Positions 26,589 to 35,514 of a stretch of DNA of 64,000 nt are shown in pieces (within the stretch, counting starts at the first letter, position 1; each line of letters begins with the position of its first letter). The notes under the pieces were generated by a model. That model was not told the origin of the DNA. It made no database searches and saw nothing but the letters and a program-made list of their open reading frames with translations. The DNA is taken from positions 1-64,000 of the forward strand of contig LUYM01000011.1 of the NCBI GenBank assembly GCA_001603275.1. The letters are read 5' to 3'. This stretch comes from Actinomycetales bacterium Actino_02 (lineage in GTDB: Bacteria > Actinomycetota > Actinomycetes > Propionibacteriales > Propionibacteriaceae). Position numbers and translations under genes: made by a program.

Positions 26589-27138
26589 ACAGCCACCAGG
26601 ACCGGGGTACCTGCCACCCGGCCAGCAGCCGGCCGGACCCGGACCCGTGCCGCCACCAGGGCAACAGCCGCCCACCGGCCCCGGACCCGTGCCGCCAACC
26701 GGCCAGCAACCACCCATCGGCCCTGGTAGTCCGCCGCTGCCACCGCCGGGCTTCCCGCCCGGGGCGGGCCTGCCTCCTGGCCCTCCGGGCGTTCCGCCGT
26801 ACCCGCCGCAGGGGATGCCTGCCGGTCCGGCATTTCCGCCGAACCCATCGGCCCGGCGGCGTGGCCGTGGCTCGATCCTGCTCGGCATCGCGATCACCTA
26901 CGCCACCTTCGCGGCGGCCTGGTTCTCGTTCATGTACGCCTTCAGTTCCGACGTCTTGGCCGGGCCGTTGTCGACGCTGTCGGCGGTCCTGCCGCTGGCG
27001 TTGATCGTGGTCGGCATCGTCTTGGCCGCAATGCCGAAGACCACCAGGACCGGCGCCGGGATCCTCATCGGGATCGGCTCGTCGATCCTGATCGCCGGCG
27101 GGGTCTGTGTGGCGCTGCTGTCGGGGCTGGGCCAGTGA
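26581..27138 (+). CDS. Proline-rich membrane protein of the radical SAM operon
   Basis: 185 residues. Residues 1-95 are a cytoplasm-predicted low-complexity stretch of Pro, Gly and Gln repeats (units like PGQQPPTGPGPVPP). The rest holds three membrane helices (about 100-120, 128-148, 158-182). The start overlaps the preceding stop by 8 nt and its own stop overlaps the radical SAM start, so it is tightly co-translated. Proline-rich tails on small membrane proteins often scaffold partner enzymes; here the role is unknown. Confidence 0.72.
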   Translation: MTEQPPGPGYLPPGQQPAGPGPVPPPGQQPPTGPGPVPPTGQQPPIGPGSPPLPPPGFPPGAGLPPGPPGVPPYPPQGMPAGPAFPPNPSARRRGRGSILLGIAITYATFAAAWFSFMYAFSSDVLAGPLSTLSAVLPLALIVVGIVLAAMPKTTRTGAGILIGIGSSILIAGGVCVALLSGLGQ

Positions 27139-28745
27139 CGTCCGGCACGGTCGCCGGCACCACCCGGGTCGAGCTGCCGCTGCGGCCGGGGACGCTCGGG
27201 CCCGGCCAGCCGCTGCGCGGCGATCGGATCCACCGCTACGTCACCGCCTATTGCCCGGAATGCCACGACCCGGACGCCGAACTGGCCGACGTGCAGCGGC
27301 TGTCCGGAGCGCTGTTGGTTCGCGACGGCCGGGTCTGGTTGCAGCGGGCCTGCCCGATCCATGGCCTGGTCACCACCCTCTATGACGAGGATCCGCAGAT
27401 TCTGCGCTACCTCGAGCAGTGGCAGGCGCCGACGAAGGTGCACATCCCCGACCACGCCGACAACTTCCGTCCGATGCCTGAGGCCTTCGCCTATGGGCTT
27501 CCGGCCTTCCACACCCAGCACACCTGCATCCTGCTGGAGGACATCACCGAGCACTGCAATCTGAAGTGCCCGACCTGCTTCACCGCGTCCGGCCCGGCGC
27601 TGGTCGGGGTGGCACCGCTGGCCGAGGTGCTGGCCAACGTCGACGCCAAGCTGGCCCGCGAGGAGAACCGGCTGGACGTGCTGATGCTGTCCGGCGGCGA
27701 GCCGACGCTGTACCCGCAGCTGGCCGAACTGCTGGACGAGCTGGTGGCGCGCCCGATCGTCCGGATCATGCTGAACACCAACGGCCTGCTGCTCGCCCAG
27801 GACGACGCGCTGTTGGAGCTGATTGCCTCCCACCGGGACCGCCTGGAGGTCTATCTGCAGTACGACGGACCGTCCGCCGAGGCCTCGAAGCATCACCGCG
27901 GCGCCGACCTGACCCGGTTCAAGGAGGCCGCGATCGCCCGGCTGTCGAAGGCCGGCGTGTTCACCACCTTGGTGATGACCGCCGCGCTCGGGGTCAATGA
28001 CGGCGACATCGGGGCCGTGGTCCGCAAGGCACTGGACACCCCGTTCATGGGCGGGGTGGCCATCCAGCCGGTGTTCGGCTCGGGACGCGGCCAGGGGATC
28101 GACCCGCTGAACCGGCTCACCCACACCGGCGTGCTGTCCCGGCTGGGGCCGCAGACCGACGGTGTCGTCCAGTGGCATGACCTGACCGCTCTGCCGTGCT
28201 CACATCCGCACTGCTCATCGGTCGGCTACCTGCTCAAGGACGACTCCGGAGTCTGGCGCTCGCTGACCGCCCTGGTCGGCCACGACGAGCTGCTGCGCTG
28301 GCTCGAGTTGGATCCCGAATCGCTGGCCAACCGGGTCGCCGACCGTGACCTGCCGCTGCAGCTGCGGGAGTTGATGAAGAGCTCGCTGCTGGACTTGCTC
28401 AGCGAGCAGGCGGCGCTGAGCAGCCCGCGGACCGGCCAACTGTGGAAGAACATCTGCACCCAATGCGATCTGGGGATCAGCACGCTGGCCACGCTGGCCT
28501 CGTCCAAGCTGCCCGGCGGAGCGGAGCGGATGCGCAATCTGCTCGGCGAGCGGGTCAAGCGGATCACCATCAAGCCCTTCCAGGACATCTCGACGATGAT
28601 CGAGGAGCGGCTGATCCAGTGCTGCGTCCACGTCGGCACCACCAGCGATTCCGGTGATCATCAGTGCGCCCCGTTCTGCGCCGTCCAGGCGTGGGGCAAG
28701 CTGGGCGCACAACGGCTGAGCAACCCGAAGGGCGGACGGCGATGA
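27135..28745 (+). CDS. Radical SAM enzyme, COG1964 (Tes/MJ0619-like) family
   Basis: 536 residues. An N-terminal rubredoxin-like metal site (Cys40, Cys43 in AYCPECH; Cys73 in ACPIHG) precedes the radical SAM core, whose cluster cysteines are 141, 145 and 148 (HCNLKCPTCF), followed by MLSGGEPTLYPQL. Later cysteines (PCSHPHCSSVGY; ICTQCDLG; QCCVHVG; QCAPFCAVQ) could bind auxiliary clusters. Archaeal members include tetraether synthase Tes, which couples lipid tails, and MJ0619 (pterin methylation). GTG start overlaps the upstream stop. The Lgt-like neighbour points to a lipid substrate; this is inference. Confidence 0.82.
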   Translation: MTSGTVAGTTRVELPLRPGTLGPGQPLRGDRIHRYVTAYCPECHDPDAELADVQRLSGALLVRDGRVWLQRACPIHGLVTTLYDEDPQILRYLEQWQAPTKVHIPDHADNFRPMPEAFAYGLPAFHTQHTCILLEDITEHCNLKCPTCFTASGPALVGVAPLAEVLANVDAKLAREENRLDVLMLSGGEPTLYPQLAELLDELVARPIVRIMLNTNGLLLAQDDALLELIASHRDRLEVYLQYDGPSAEASKHHRGADLTRFKEAAIARLSKAGVFTTLVMTAALGVNDGDIGAVVRKALDTPFMGGVAIQPVFGSGRGQGIDPLNRLTHTGVLSRLGPQTDGVVQWHDLTALPCSHPHCSSVGYLLKDDSGVWRSLTALVGHDELLRWLELDPESLANRVADRDLPLQLRELMKSSLLDLLSEQAALSSPRTGQLWKNICTQCDLGISTLATLASSKLPGGAERMRNLLGERVKRITIKPFQDISTMIEERLIQCCVHVGTTSDSGDHQCAPFCAVQAWGKLGAQRLSNPKGGRR

Positions 28746-29092
28746 CTGAGGTTCCTGATCAGGCGGCCCGGATCGCGGCCGGGCCACGCCCGTCCGACTT
28801 CCTGCCGGGCGCCCCGGCCCCGGACGGAGCCGTCGAAGCCCCCTTCGATCCGCTGAAGCTGTGCATCTTCGCCACCATCGCCATGCTCGGCTGGATCTTC
28901 GGTCCGGCGGCCGTGGTGGTGTTCGCCGTGGTCGGGTTCGTTGGCTACTGGAAGGCGCACCAAGCCGGGCTCACCCGCTCGAAGTGCTACCTGCGCGACA
29001 CCCGGCTGGTGCTGGCCTATCTGGCCGCCTTCGTGGTGGCCGGACTGATCGGGGTCGGTCTGTTTGTCGCCCGCTGGCTGGGCTGGGCCTGA
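28742..29092 (+). CDS. Small two-helix membrane protein of the radical SAM operon
   Basis: 116 residues. About 40 polar residues precede two long hydrophobic stretches (about 43-66 and 88-112), with a basic loop AHQAGLTRSKCYLRDTR between. The ATG overlaps the radical SAM stop (ATGA). No family recognised. It ends the four-gene unit and meets a minus-strand gene 2 nt later. Confidence 0.65.
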   Translation: MTEVPDQAARIAAGPRPSDFLPGAPAPDGAVEAPFDPLKLCIFATIAMLGWIFGPAAVVVFAVVGFVGYWKAHQAGLTRSKCYLRDTRLVLAYLAAFVVAGLIGVGLFVARWLGWA

Positions 29093-29094
29093 GC

Positions 29095-29334
29095 TCAGGC
29101 CTGTGGCGCGACCGGAGCCTTGCGTGGACCGGCCAGGCCGAGCCCGGTGAAGAAGCCGCCGAGGATCCCGATCCCGAACGCCAGCCACAATGTGGGGTAG
29201 GGGTTGATCGGGTTGATGCTGTTCTTGGGCTGCATATTGCCCCATACGTCCAGCACGCCCCAGGCCATCAGTCCGATCGCGGCCAGCAGCCCGATCACGC
29301 CGATGGTCAAGCTGACCTTGGAGAGCACCTTCAT
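29095..29334 (-). CDS. Small two-helix membrane protein
   Basis: 79 residues: an N-terminal helix (LTIGVIGLLAAIGLMAWGVL), a polar loop NMQPKNSINPINPYP, and a second helix with FGIGILGGFFTGLGLAG. No family recognised. It has its own -10 box and no Shine-Dalgarno sequence. Confidence 0.65.
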   Translation of the reverse strand: MKVLSKVSLTIGVIGLLAAIGLMAWGVLDVWGNMQPKNSINPINPYPTLWLAFGIGILGGFFTGLGLAGPRKAPVAPQA

Positions 29335-29340
29335 AGGCTG

Positions 29341-29346
29341 ATCATA
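29341..29346 (-). promoter_or_regulatory. -10 box of the small membrane protein gene (leaderless)
   Basis: TATGAT on the minus strand, 6 nt before the ATG at 29334. Confidence 0.6.
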
Positions 29347-29414
29347 GGCATCGTCGCCGGTGTTGTGCTGGCACCGGACCGATCCGGTCGAGGCGAATGA
29401 GGTGGCCGACCGGC

Positions 29415-29420
29415 TAGGTT
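29415..29420 (+). promoter_or_regulatory. -10 box of the THUMP-like methyltransferase gene (leaderless)
   Basis: TAGGTT, 7 nt before the ATG at 29428. Confidence 0.6.
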
Positions 29421-29427
29421 TTGCCCC

Positions 29428-30561
29428 ATGGATCCGCAGTTGGCCGCCTGGCTGGTCTCCCCGGAGGCCGAGCCGGCACTGGTGGCAGCCGGGGCCGAGG
29501 CCGATCCCGACTCGCTGGCTGCCGCGCAGCGACTGCGCCGGTCCTTTCCTCCAGACCAGGCGGCGGCCGCACTGACCCAGGCTGCACTACGCCGCAAGGC
29601 GGTTGCCAAGTTCGGCGAGCGGGCCGGACGGCTCTTCTTCACTGCAGCCGGTCTGGAGCAGGCGACGCGGGCTGAGGTGGCCGCTTGGCGGGCATCCCGC
29701 TTTGTCGCGGCCGGCGCCACCCGCGTCGTCGATCTGGGCTGCGGGCTTGGCGCGGACGCCCTGGCCTTCGCTGATGCCAGGCTGGATGTGGTGGCCGTCG
29801 ACGCCGACCCGGTCACGGCGGTCTTCGCCTCGACGAACCTGGGTCGTCCGGTGGTCTGCGCGAAGGCCGAAGATGTCGCCGAGCAGCTGCTGACCGAGGC
29901 GGACGCCGTCTTCCTCGACCCGGCCCGGCGGACCTCGGCCGGACGCACCTGGCGACTGGGCGACCTATCGCCGTCCTGGGAGTTCGCCACCGGCCTGCTG
30001 GATGGACGACTCGGCTGCATCAAGGCCGCTCCTGGGCTGCCGTCCACGGCCATCCCGCAGTGGGCCGGGGCCACCTGGGTCAGCCACCGCGGTGACCTGG
30101 TAGAGACCTCGGTCTGGAGTTGGGGGAGTCGGGTCGCCGTGCTCCTGCCTGACGGCCTGGAGCTGGCGAGCGGGCCACCGCCGGTGCTCGGCGAACTGGG
30201 GCGGCACCTGTGGGAGCCGGATTCTGCGGTGATTCGGGCCGGTGCGGTCGGCCGGCTGGCCGAGTTGCTCGATGCTCGCTCGATCCAGCCGGGGATCGCC
30301 TACCTGACCGGCGATGCGGCGCTGACGTCCGGTTTTGCCACCGGCTTCGAGATTCTCGAGGTTCTCGCCTTTGATGAGCGGACGCTGCGGGCCTGGGTCC
30401 GCGAGCACGGCATCGGCATCCTGGAGATCAAGGTCCGCGGCCTCGACGTCGATCCGGCCGTGCTGCGCCGCCGGCTCAAGCCGTCCGGTGCCGGCTCGGC
30501 CACGGTCGTGCTGACCCCGACCCCGGCCGGCGCCCGGGCTCTGGTCGTCCGCCGCCTCTGA
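29428..30561 (+). CDS. Class I SAM methyltransferase with THUMP-like C-terminal domain
   Basis: 377 residues. RRKAVAKFGERAGRLFFTAAGLEQATR precedes the SAM-binding VVDLGCGLGADALAFADA (about 104-121), then VVAVDADPVTAVFA and AVFLDPARRTSAGRT. The C-terminal part (about 265-377) with LEIKVRGLDVDPAVLRRRLK and ATVVLTPTPAGARALVVRR matches the THUMP-like domain found on this group, suggesting an RNA substrate. Single-gene unit. The 229-bp gap after it (30562-30790) holds only the msiK terminator. Confidence 0.82.
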   Translation: MDPQLAAWLVSPEAEPALVAAGAEADPDSLAAAQRLRRSFPPDQAAAALTQAALRRKAVAKFGERAGRLFFTAAGLEQATRAEVAAWRASRFVAAGATRVVDLGCGLGADALAFADARLDVVAVDADPVTAVFASTNLGRPVVCAKAEDVAEQLLTEADAVFLDPARRTSAGRTWRLGDLSPSWEFATGLLDGRLGCIKAAPGLPSTAIPQWAGATWVSHRGDLVETSVWSWGSRVAVLLPDGLELASGPPPVLGELGRHLWEPDSAVIRAGAVGRLAELLDARSIQPGIAYLTGDAALTSGFATGFEILEVLAFDERTLRAWVREHGIGILEIKVRGLDVDPAVLRRRLKPSGAGSATVVLTPTPAGARALVVRRL

Positions 30562-30742
30562 GCGGCGCCGACTCGGAGGCCACGGGTTCGCGCCCGCGAT
30601 TCTCACATTCGCCCGGGAAGATCCGCGGGCGTCGGTGACATTCTGGGGCGTTCCTGGAGTCTGGAGGGCGTCTGTGGGGCGGCGGGCAGGATGTCGACGG
30701 GCCTAAGGTCGGACGGCCGGTCCGCGACCATCTCGGACGCAG

Positions 30743-30777
30743 AAAGGCCCGGCCGGAGCGAGTCCGACCGGGCCTTT
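30743..30777 (-). terminator. Intrinsic terminator of msiK
   Basis: AAAGGCCCGG (30743-30752) pairs with CCGGGCCTTT (30768-30777), extended by an inner CGGA/TCCG pairing, and on the minus strand is followed by CTGCG after a TTT run; 14 nt past the msiK stop. Confidence 0.85.
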
Positions 30778-30790
30778 CCGGTGAAGCGAA

Positions 30791-31888
<1,098 letters not shown>

Positions 31889-31901
31889 GCCAAATGATCC
31901 T

Positions 31902-31959
31902 TTCCACGGGCAGGTACGTGCCCGACGATCCGTAGTGGAATATGGCCGCTCCAGCGGCC
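31902..31959 (-). promoter_or_regulatory. Two-hairpin leader of msiK
   Basis: On the minus strand GGCCGC-TGGA-GCGGCC (31959-31944) is followed by TTCCAC pairing with GTGGAA (31940-31935 with 31907-31902), which encloses CGGGCA/TGCCCG (31924-31907). The ribosome-binding site follows directly. A conserved msiK RNA motif is known upstream of msiK genes in Actinobacteria; this may be an example, but I could not compare it with the published consensus. Confidence 0.5.
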
Positions 31960-32051
31960 GACTCCCATACTTGCACGCCGCCCGCACATTAGCGAGTGCG
32001 ATCTCGGTCCCTAGCCACCTGGTGATCAGATGGTGACCCTCCGGCACCGGG

Positions 32052-32057
32052 TAGGCT
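32052..32057 (+). promoter_or_regulatory. -10 box of the DedA-like gene (leaderless)
   Basis: TAGGCT, 7 nt before the GTG at 32065. Confidence 0.6.
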
Positions 32058-32064
32058 GCGCCGG

Positions 32065-32778
32065 GTGAGCGAAGCGCCGAATCCGGAGCCGGCTGCCGAA
32101 GCCGAGTGGTGGGACGATCCGTCCCTGCCATGGCGGCATCAGCCGACCAAAGCTGACATCGCCTGTTTCAGCTGGCTCGGAGTGGCCGGCGTCTACGGCC
32201 TGATCATGCTCTGGCTGCGCGTCGCCCTGATCGACCTGAGCCCCGAGACGCTGGCCTCCCTCGGCTCGTGGTCGGGGATGGTGCTGGTCGGTGCCGGGGC
32301 GGCGACCGGTGACCAGTGGTGGCCGCTGATCCTGTTCCTGGGCACTTTCGGCCTCGTCAAGTTCGACTGGATCTACTGGTGGGCCGGACGCCTCTGGGGG
32401 CGCAACCTGATCGAGGTCTGGTCGGGACGCTCGGCGCGAGCCCGGCGGGTCAATGAGTGGGCCGAGCGATTCGCCCGCAAGTACGACATCCTCGCCCTGA
32501 TCATTTCGATGATTCCGTTCGTCCCCGGACGCGGCGTGGTGGTGGCGGTGCTGGGCGAGGCCGGGACGAGCCTGCGCAAGTTCCTCACCGTTTCGATCCT
32601 GACCTCCGCCGTGGTGAATGCCGCGCTGTTGTGGCTCGGCTTCCAGGTCGGCAAGCCGGCGAAGGACGCCATGGACGTCTATGGCGGGTACCTCTTGTGG
32701 GTGTCCGGCGCCATGCTGATCGCCACCATCGTCATCGTCTACCGCCAGCAACAGGGCGCGCGGCAACGTCGCGGATGA
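32065..32778 (+). CDS. DedA-family (VTT domain) membrane protein
   Basis: 237 residues. A 30-residue acidic cytoplasmic start is followed by four to five hydrophobic helices. The loop ISMIPFVPGRGVVVAVLGEAG has the proline-glycine-arginine pattern of DedA proteins, and DWIYWWAGRLWGRNLIEVWSG matches the first half of the repeat. DedA members are implicated in recycling undecaprenyl phosphate and other lipid carriers and in proton-dependent homeostasis. GTG start without Shine-Dalgarno. Single gene. Confidence 0.82.
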   Translation: MSEAPNPEPAAEAEWWDDPSLPWRHQPTKADIACFSWLGVAGVYGLIMLWLRVALIDLSPETLASLGSWSGMVLVGAGAATGDQWWPLILFLGTFGLVKFDWIYWWAGRLWGRNLIEVWSGRSARARRVNEWAERFARKYDILALIISMIPFVPGRGVVVAVLGEAGTSLRKFLTVSILTSAVVNAALLWLGFQVGKPAKDAMDVYGGYLLWVSGAMLIATIVIVYRQQQGARQRRG

Positions 32779-32829
32779 ATTCTTGACGACACCTGGTCCC
32801 AACTGGCGAAGCTGCTCGGGAGTAGGCGT

Positions 32830-32835
32830 TACGCT
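32830..32835 (+). promoter_or_regulatory. -10 box in front of the structured RNA candidate
   Basis: TACGCT, the same form seen at 47147 and 52304; it would start transcription at about 32842, just before the first helix. Confidence 0.4.
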
Positions 32836-32841
32836 CACCTC

Positions 32842-33017
32842 ACGGCGGGGCACCCCACAGCTGGCTGAGACCTTCATTTCGGACCTTCGGGTCCGGGAGC
32901 CACTCGAGTCGAGGAAGGTCGAGGTCGGAACCCACCCTCCGGTGAGCGGGTGCCTGTCGATCGATCCCCCAACCTCCCTGGGCAGGCGCTGCAGACTCCC
33001 GGAGGGTGGGCTCAGCC
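32842..33017 (+). ncRNA. Candidate structured RNA of unknown class
   Basis: The gap between the DedA-like gene and tRNA-Thr is unusually rich in nested complementarity. P1 is GGCTGAG/CTCAGCC (32863-32869 with 33011-33017). P2 is ACCTTC/GAAGGT (32870-32875 with 32914-32919). P3 is CGGACC-TTCG-GGTCCG (32880-32895). P4 is a 12-bp perfect helix CCCACCCTCCGG (32931-32942 with 32999-33010), abutting P1. P5 is GCCTG/CAGGC plus wobbles (32949-32956 with 32983-32990). The UUCG tetraloop is only formed on the plus strand, giving the direction. It does not match the tmRNA, RNase P, SRP, TPP or cobalamin patterns I know. No coding frame is convincing. Confidence 0.5.
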
Positions 33018-33092
33018 GCACCGAGTCGAGAGTGATGCCGCGAGCGCGCGATGGGGACTCACCGGTCTGTGTGGTGGGGAAGCCTCGCTGGG

Positions 33093-33165
33093 AGCCTCCG
33101 ACAGGAATCGAACCCGCGACCGTCCGCTTACAAGGCGGGTGCTCTACCAACTGAGCTACGGAGGC
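33093..33165 (-). tRNA. tRNA-Thr (anticodon TGT)
   Basis: 73 nt. The acceptor stem GCCTCCG pairs fully with CGGAGGC, the D arm is GCTCAGTTGGTAGAGC, the T arm is CGCGGGTTCGATTCCTG-like, and the anticodon loop CTTGTAA reads TGT. The anticodon stem has one C-A mismatch at 27-43. Discriminator is T and CCA is not encoded. Confidence 0.95.
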
Positions 33166-33249
33166 AATGGGCGTGCGCCCGCGCTCATTGTGCCGGTTGC
33201 CGGACGTGACTGTCGAAAACGCCGCCGACGGGTGGCTCGCTGTACCGGT

Positions 33250-33271
33250 GGACGGTAATGGAACCGTCCCC
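33250..33271 (-). repeat. Dispersed palindromic repeat, short form (copy 8)
   Basis: Reverse complement of copy 4 without mismatch; plus strand reads GGACGGTAATGGAACCGTCC plus CC. Confidence 0.85.
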
Positions 33272-33292
33272 GCTGATCCGGCTGACCAGGGT

Positions 33293-33314
33293 GGACGGTA
33301 ATGGAACCGTCCCC
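33293..33314 (-). repeat. Dispersed palindromic repeat, short form (copy 9)
   Basis: Identical to copy 8, 43 nt further on, giving the same 43-nt period as copies 6 and 7. Confidence 0.85.
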
Positions 33315-33337
33315 GGGGTACCCCCGATGCGATCCAG

Positions 33338-33853
33338 TTAGCCGGGGATGACTAGGTCGGCGAGCAGCCAGGGCCGGTGATCCTGCCAGTGCGCGACCTC
33401 CTGGGCGGCCCATTCGTCCCAGTGGCCGGCGAACATCGCGCCATCGCGGGCCAGCGCCCGCCGCCGGCGCAGTGGCTCGTCCAGCTCGACCCAGATGGCC
33501 AGGCCGGCCAGCGCCCGGCTGGCCTCGGTGATGGCGCCGCATCCCTCGACAATGAGGGGCAATGTGCGGTTCAGGCCGCGCCGCGGGCCCGGACGTCCGT
33601 GCGCCCAATCCCACGTCGCGAAGCCGCTGCCCTTGATCAGCCGGGGCACCTCTGCGGAGCCGCGGGCCAGTCCCTGCCAGCCGGGGTACACCTCGTCCAG
33701 GCTGACGGTCTCGACCCGTCCCGGCCATTCGCCCGCGATCTCGGCGGCCAGCGTGGTCTTGCCCGATCCGGCGCCGCCATCGATCAGGACGACCGGACGA
33801 GCGCTGGCCGAGCGCAGCTGGGCCAGTTCCCGACGCAGGCTTGAGGTGAGCAC
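33338..33853 (-). CDS. P-loop kinase, uridine kinase-like
   Basis: 171 residues. PVVLIDGGAGSGKTTLAAEIAGEW is the P-loop region, VETVSLDEVYPGWQGLARG holds the acidic residue and lid start as in uridine kinase/AAA-17 families, LPLIVEGCGAI is Walker B-like, and IWVELDEPLRRRRALARDG is the arginine-rich lid. GTG at 33853 lies 1 nt after the manA stop, so the two are co-transcribed. A nucleoside or small-metabolite kinase; the substrate cannot be told. Confidence 0.8.
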   Translation of the reverse strand: MLTSSLRRELAQLRSASARPVVLIDGGAGSGKTTLAAEIAGEWPGRVETVSLDEVYPGWQGLARGSAEVPRLIKGSGFATWDWAHGRPGPRRGLNRTLPLIVEGCGAITEASRALAGLAIWVELDEPLRRRRALARDGAMFAGHWDEWAAQEVAHWQDHRPWLLADLVIPG

Positions 33854-33854
33854 C

Positions 33855-35036
33855 TCAGCGGACGCCGGCGGCGGTGACGAAGAGCAGGCCGTCCCCTTCG
33901 ATCGTCGGGGTCTCGTCGGCCGCCAGCAGGGCCGACTCACCGGAACCCAGCTCGAGGTCGATGCCGTCGGCGTGCAGCCGGGCTGATCCACCCACCATCA
34001 GCAAGACGCGCGCCGAGCCGGTGCCGGGCACCGGAGTCGGCAGCGGATTGGCTCGGATCCGCCACACGTCGAACTCGGGGCATTCGGTGGGGAAGTGCTC
34101 CACCCCCGGGGCTTCGACGACGGGCGCGAGCCGGGTTGGGGTGATCGCTTCGAACTCGACGACCTTGACCAGCTCGCCGACGTCGACATGCTTGGCCGTC
34201 AGGCCGCCGCGAATCACGTTGTCGGAGTTGGCCATCACCTCGACTCCGGTGCCGGAAAGGTGGGCGTGCATCCGTCCGGCGGGCACATAGGTGGCATCGC
34301 CGGGGGCCAGCACCACTCTGTTCATCAGCAGTGCAGCCAGGATTCCGGGGTCGCCGGGGAAGACCTCGTCCAGCTCAATGACCGTGCGGGCGAAGTCGCC
34401 GAGCTCGCCGGGGGCGTCCTTGTGCTTCATGGCGGCCGCGCAGACAAGCTCGGACAGCTCAGCGCGTTCACCGCTCAGACTCAGCACGTCCAGGAACACT
34501 TCGGCCATCGCTGCCGCGCCCTTGCGCTCGGTCAGCGGGCCGATCACCGAGGCCAACTCGGTGCTGACCCTGAGCTGGTCGAACAGCCAGGCTGTGCGGC
34601 TCGGCTCCCGAAAGCCATTCAGACTGTGGAACTCCGACAAGGCGACGAGCATCTCCGGCTTGGGCCAGTCGTCACGATAGGTGCGTTCCGGGGCGTCCAG
34701 TGCGATCCCGGCGGCATTCTCTTTGGCGAAGCCTTCGATGGCCTGCTCGCGGGAGGGGTGGACCTGCAGGGACAGTGCATGCCGGGCTGACAACACCTTG
34801 ACCAGGAACGGCAGCTGGTCGCCGAACTGTGCGCGGCTCGACTCGCCCAGAACCTCTGGACGTTCAGCCAGAATCTCGTCCAAGCGGCGACCGTCCACCG
34901 TGGCGGGAGCCAGCGGGTGGGCGCCCAACCAGTACTCGGCGACTGGCTCGCCATTGGCGGCGACGCCGAGCAGGTTCGGGATGGCGTCGGTGGTGCCCCA
35001 GGCATAGTGCTGGATTGCGCCGCTCAGCCGCTGCAT
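33855..35036 (-). CDS. manA: Mannose-6-phosphate isomerase, type I
   Basis: 393 residues, the type I length. Interconverts mannose 6-phosphate and fructose 6-phosphate. GAIQHYAWGTTDAIPNLLG opens it; FLVKVLSARHALSLQVHPSREQA contains the zinc-binding QVH segment; VPAGRMHAHLSGTGVEVMANSDNVIRGGLTAKHVD is the second metal-site and active-site region. The second of two ATGs (35036) is preferred because AAGGA lies 6 nt before it. Followed by the P-loop kinase gene. The 186-bp gap 35037-35222 shows nothing but a promoter at its far end. Confidence 0.93.
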   Translation of the reverse strand: MQRLSGAIQHYAWGTTDAIPNLLGVAANGEPVAEYWLGAHPLAPATVDGRRLDEILAERPEVLGESSRAQFGDQLPFLVKVLSARHALSLQVHPSREQAIEGFAKENAAGIALDAPERTYRDDWPKPEMLVALSEFHSLNGFREPSRTAWLFDQLRVSTELASVIGPLTERKGAAAMAEVFLDVLSLSGERAELSELVCAAAMKHKDAPGELGDFARTVIELDEVFPGDPGILAALLMNRVVLAPGDATYVPAGRMHAHLSGTGVEVMANSDNVIRGGLTAKHVDVGELVKVVEFEAITPTRLAPVVEAPGVEHFPTECPEFDVWRIRANPLPTPVPGTGSARVLLMVGGSARLHADGIDLELGSGESALLAADETPTIEGDGLLFVTAAGVR

Positions 35037-35210
35037 GGGCATTCCTTACTGTGGGGGGTGGCCCGGAACGAGCCCCAAAAGAGTCTAGCCACGCTGAGAT
35101 GGCCTAGTCCGAGTGGTTCGGCCAGGTTGTCCGGCTATCGACCGTCGCGCGGTGATGATCCGGTCCTGGCTGCCGTCATCATCTGAATGACACCGATGTG
35201 ATTCGCGGTC

Positions 35211-35216
35211 TAGAAT
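35211..35216 (+). promoter_or_regulatory. -10 box of the DUF3263 gene (leaderless)
   Basis: TAGAAT, 6 nt before the ATG at 35223. Confidence 0.6.
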
Positions 35217-35222
35217 CGGGAC

Positions 35223-35507
35223 ATGGCCGAACTGATGGCGATCACCACCGCTGAGTTGAGCGAGCAGCAGGCAGCCCTCCTCGAGTTCGAGAAGCAATGG
35301 TGGTCTTTGCCCGGTTCTAAGGAGACCGAGATCCGTGAGCGGTTCGACATCTCCCCGACGCGGTACTACCAGCTGCTCAACGCACTGATCGACTCCGATG
35401 CGGCTCTGGCTCACGACCCACTTCTGGTCAAGCGGCTGCGTCGGCAGCGGGTCGCGCGGCAGAAGGAGCGCACCGCGCGTCGGCTGGGCGTCAGCCTGCA
35501 CAGCTGA
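35223..35507 (+). CDS. DUF3263 protein
   Basis: 94 residues, an actinobacteria-specific family. LSEQQAALLEFEKQWWSLPGSKETEIRERFDISPTRYYQLLNALID is the diagnostic core and looks like a helix-turn-helix of sigma-factor region-4 type; a basic tail RLRRQRVARQKERTARRLG follows. Probably a DNA-binding protein, target unknown. Leaderless start. Convergent with the next gene. Confidence 0.88.
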   Translation: MAELMAITTAELSEQQAALLEFEKQWWSLPGSKETEIRERFDISPTRYYQLLNALIDSDAALAHDPLLVKRLRRQRVARQKERTARRLGVSLHS

Positions 35508-35514
35508 GCCATCC

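Noticed and set aside
32783-32788. TTGACG as a -35 box for the structured RNA
   Set aside because: It is about 41 bp from the only good -10 box (32830-32835), far beyond the normal spacer.
32863-32875. GGCTGAGACC suggested a TPP riboswitch
   Set aside because: The second TPP hallmark (CCTGATCTGG...AATGCC) is absent and the pairings found do not follow the TPP fold.
32783-33154. Open frame covering the gap and tRNA-Thr
   Set aside because: Its end is the familiar translated-tRNA peptide (GIEPATVR-type), it has no ribosome site, and the region folds as RNA.
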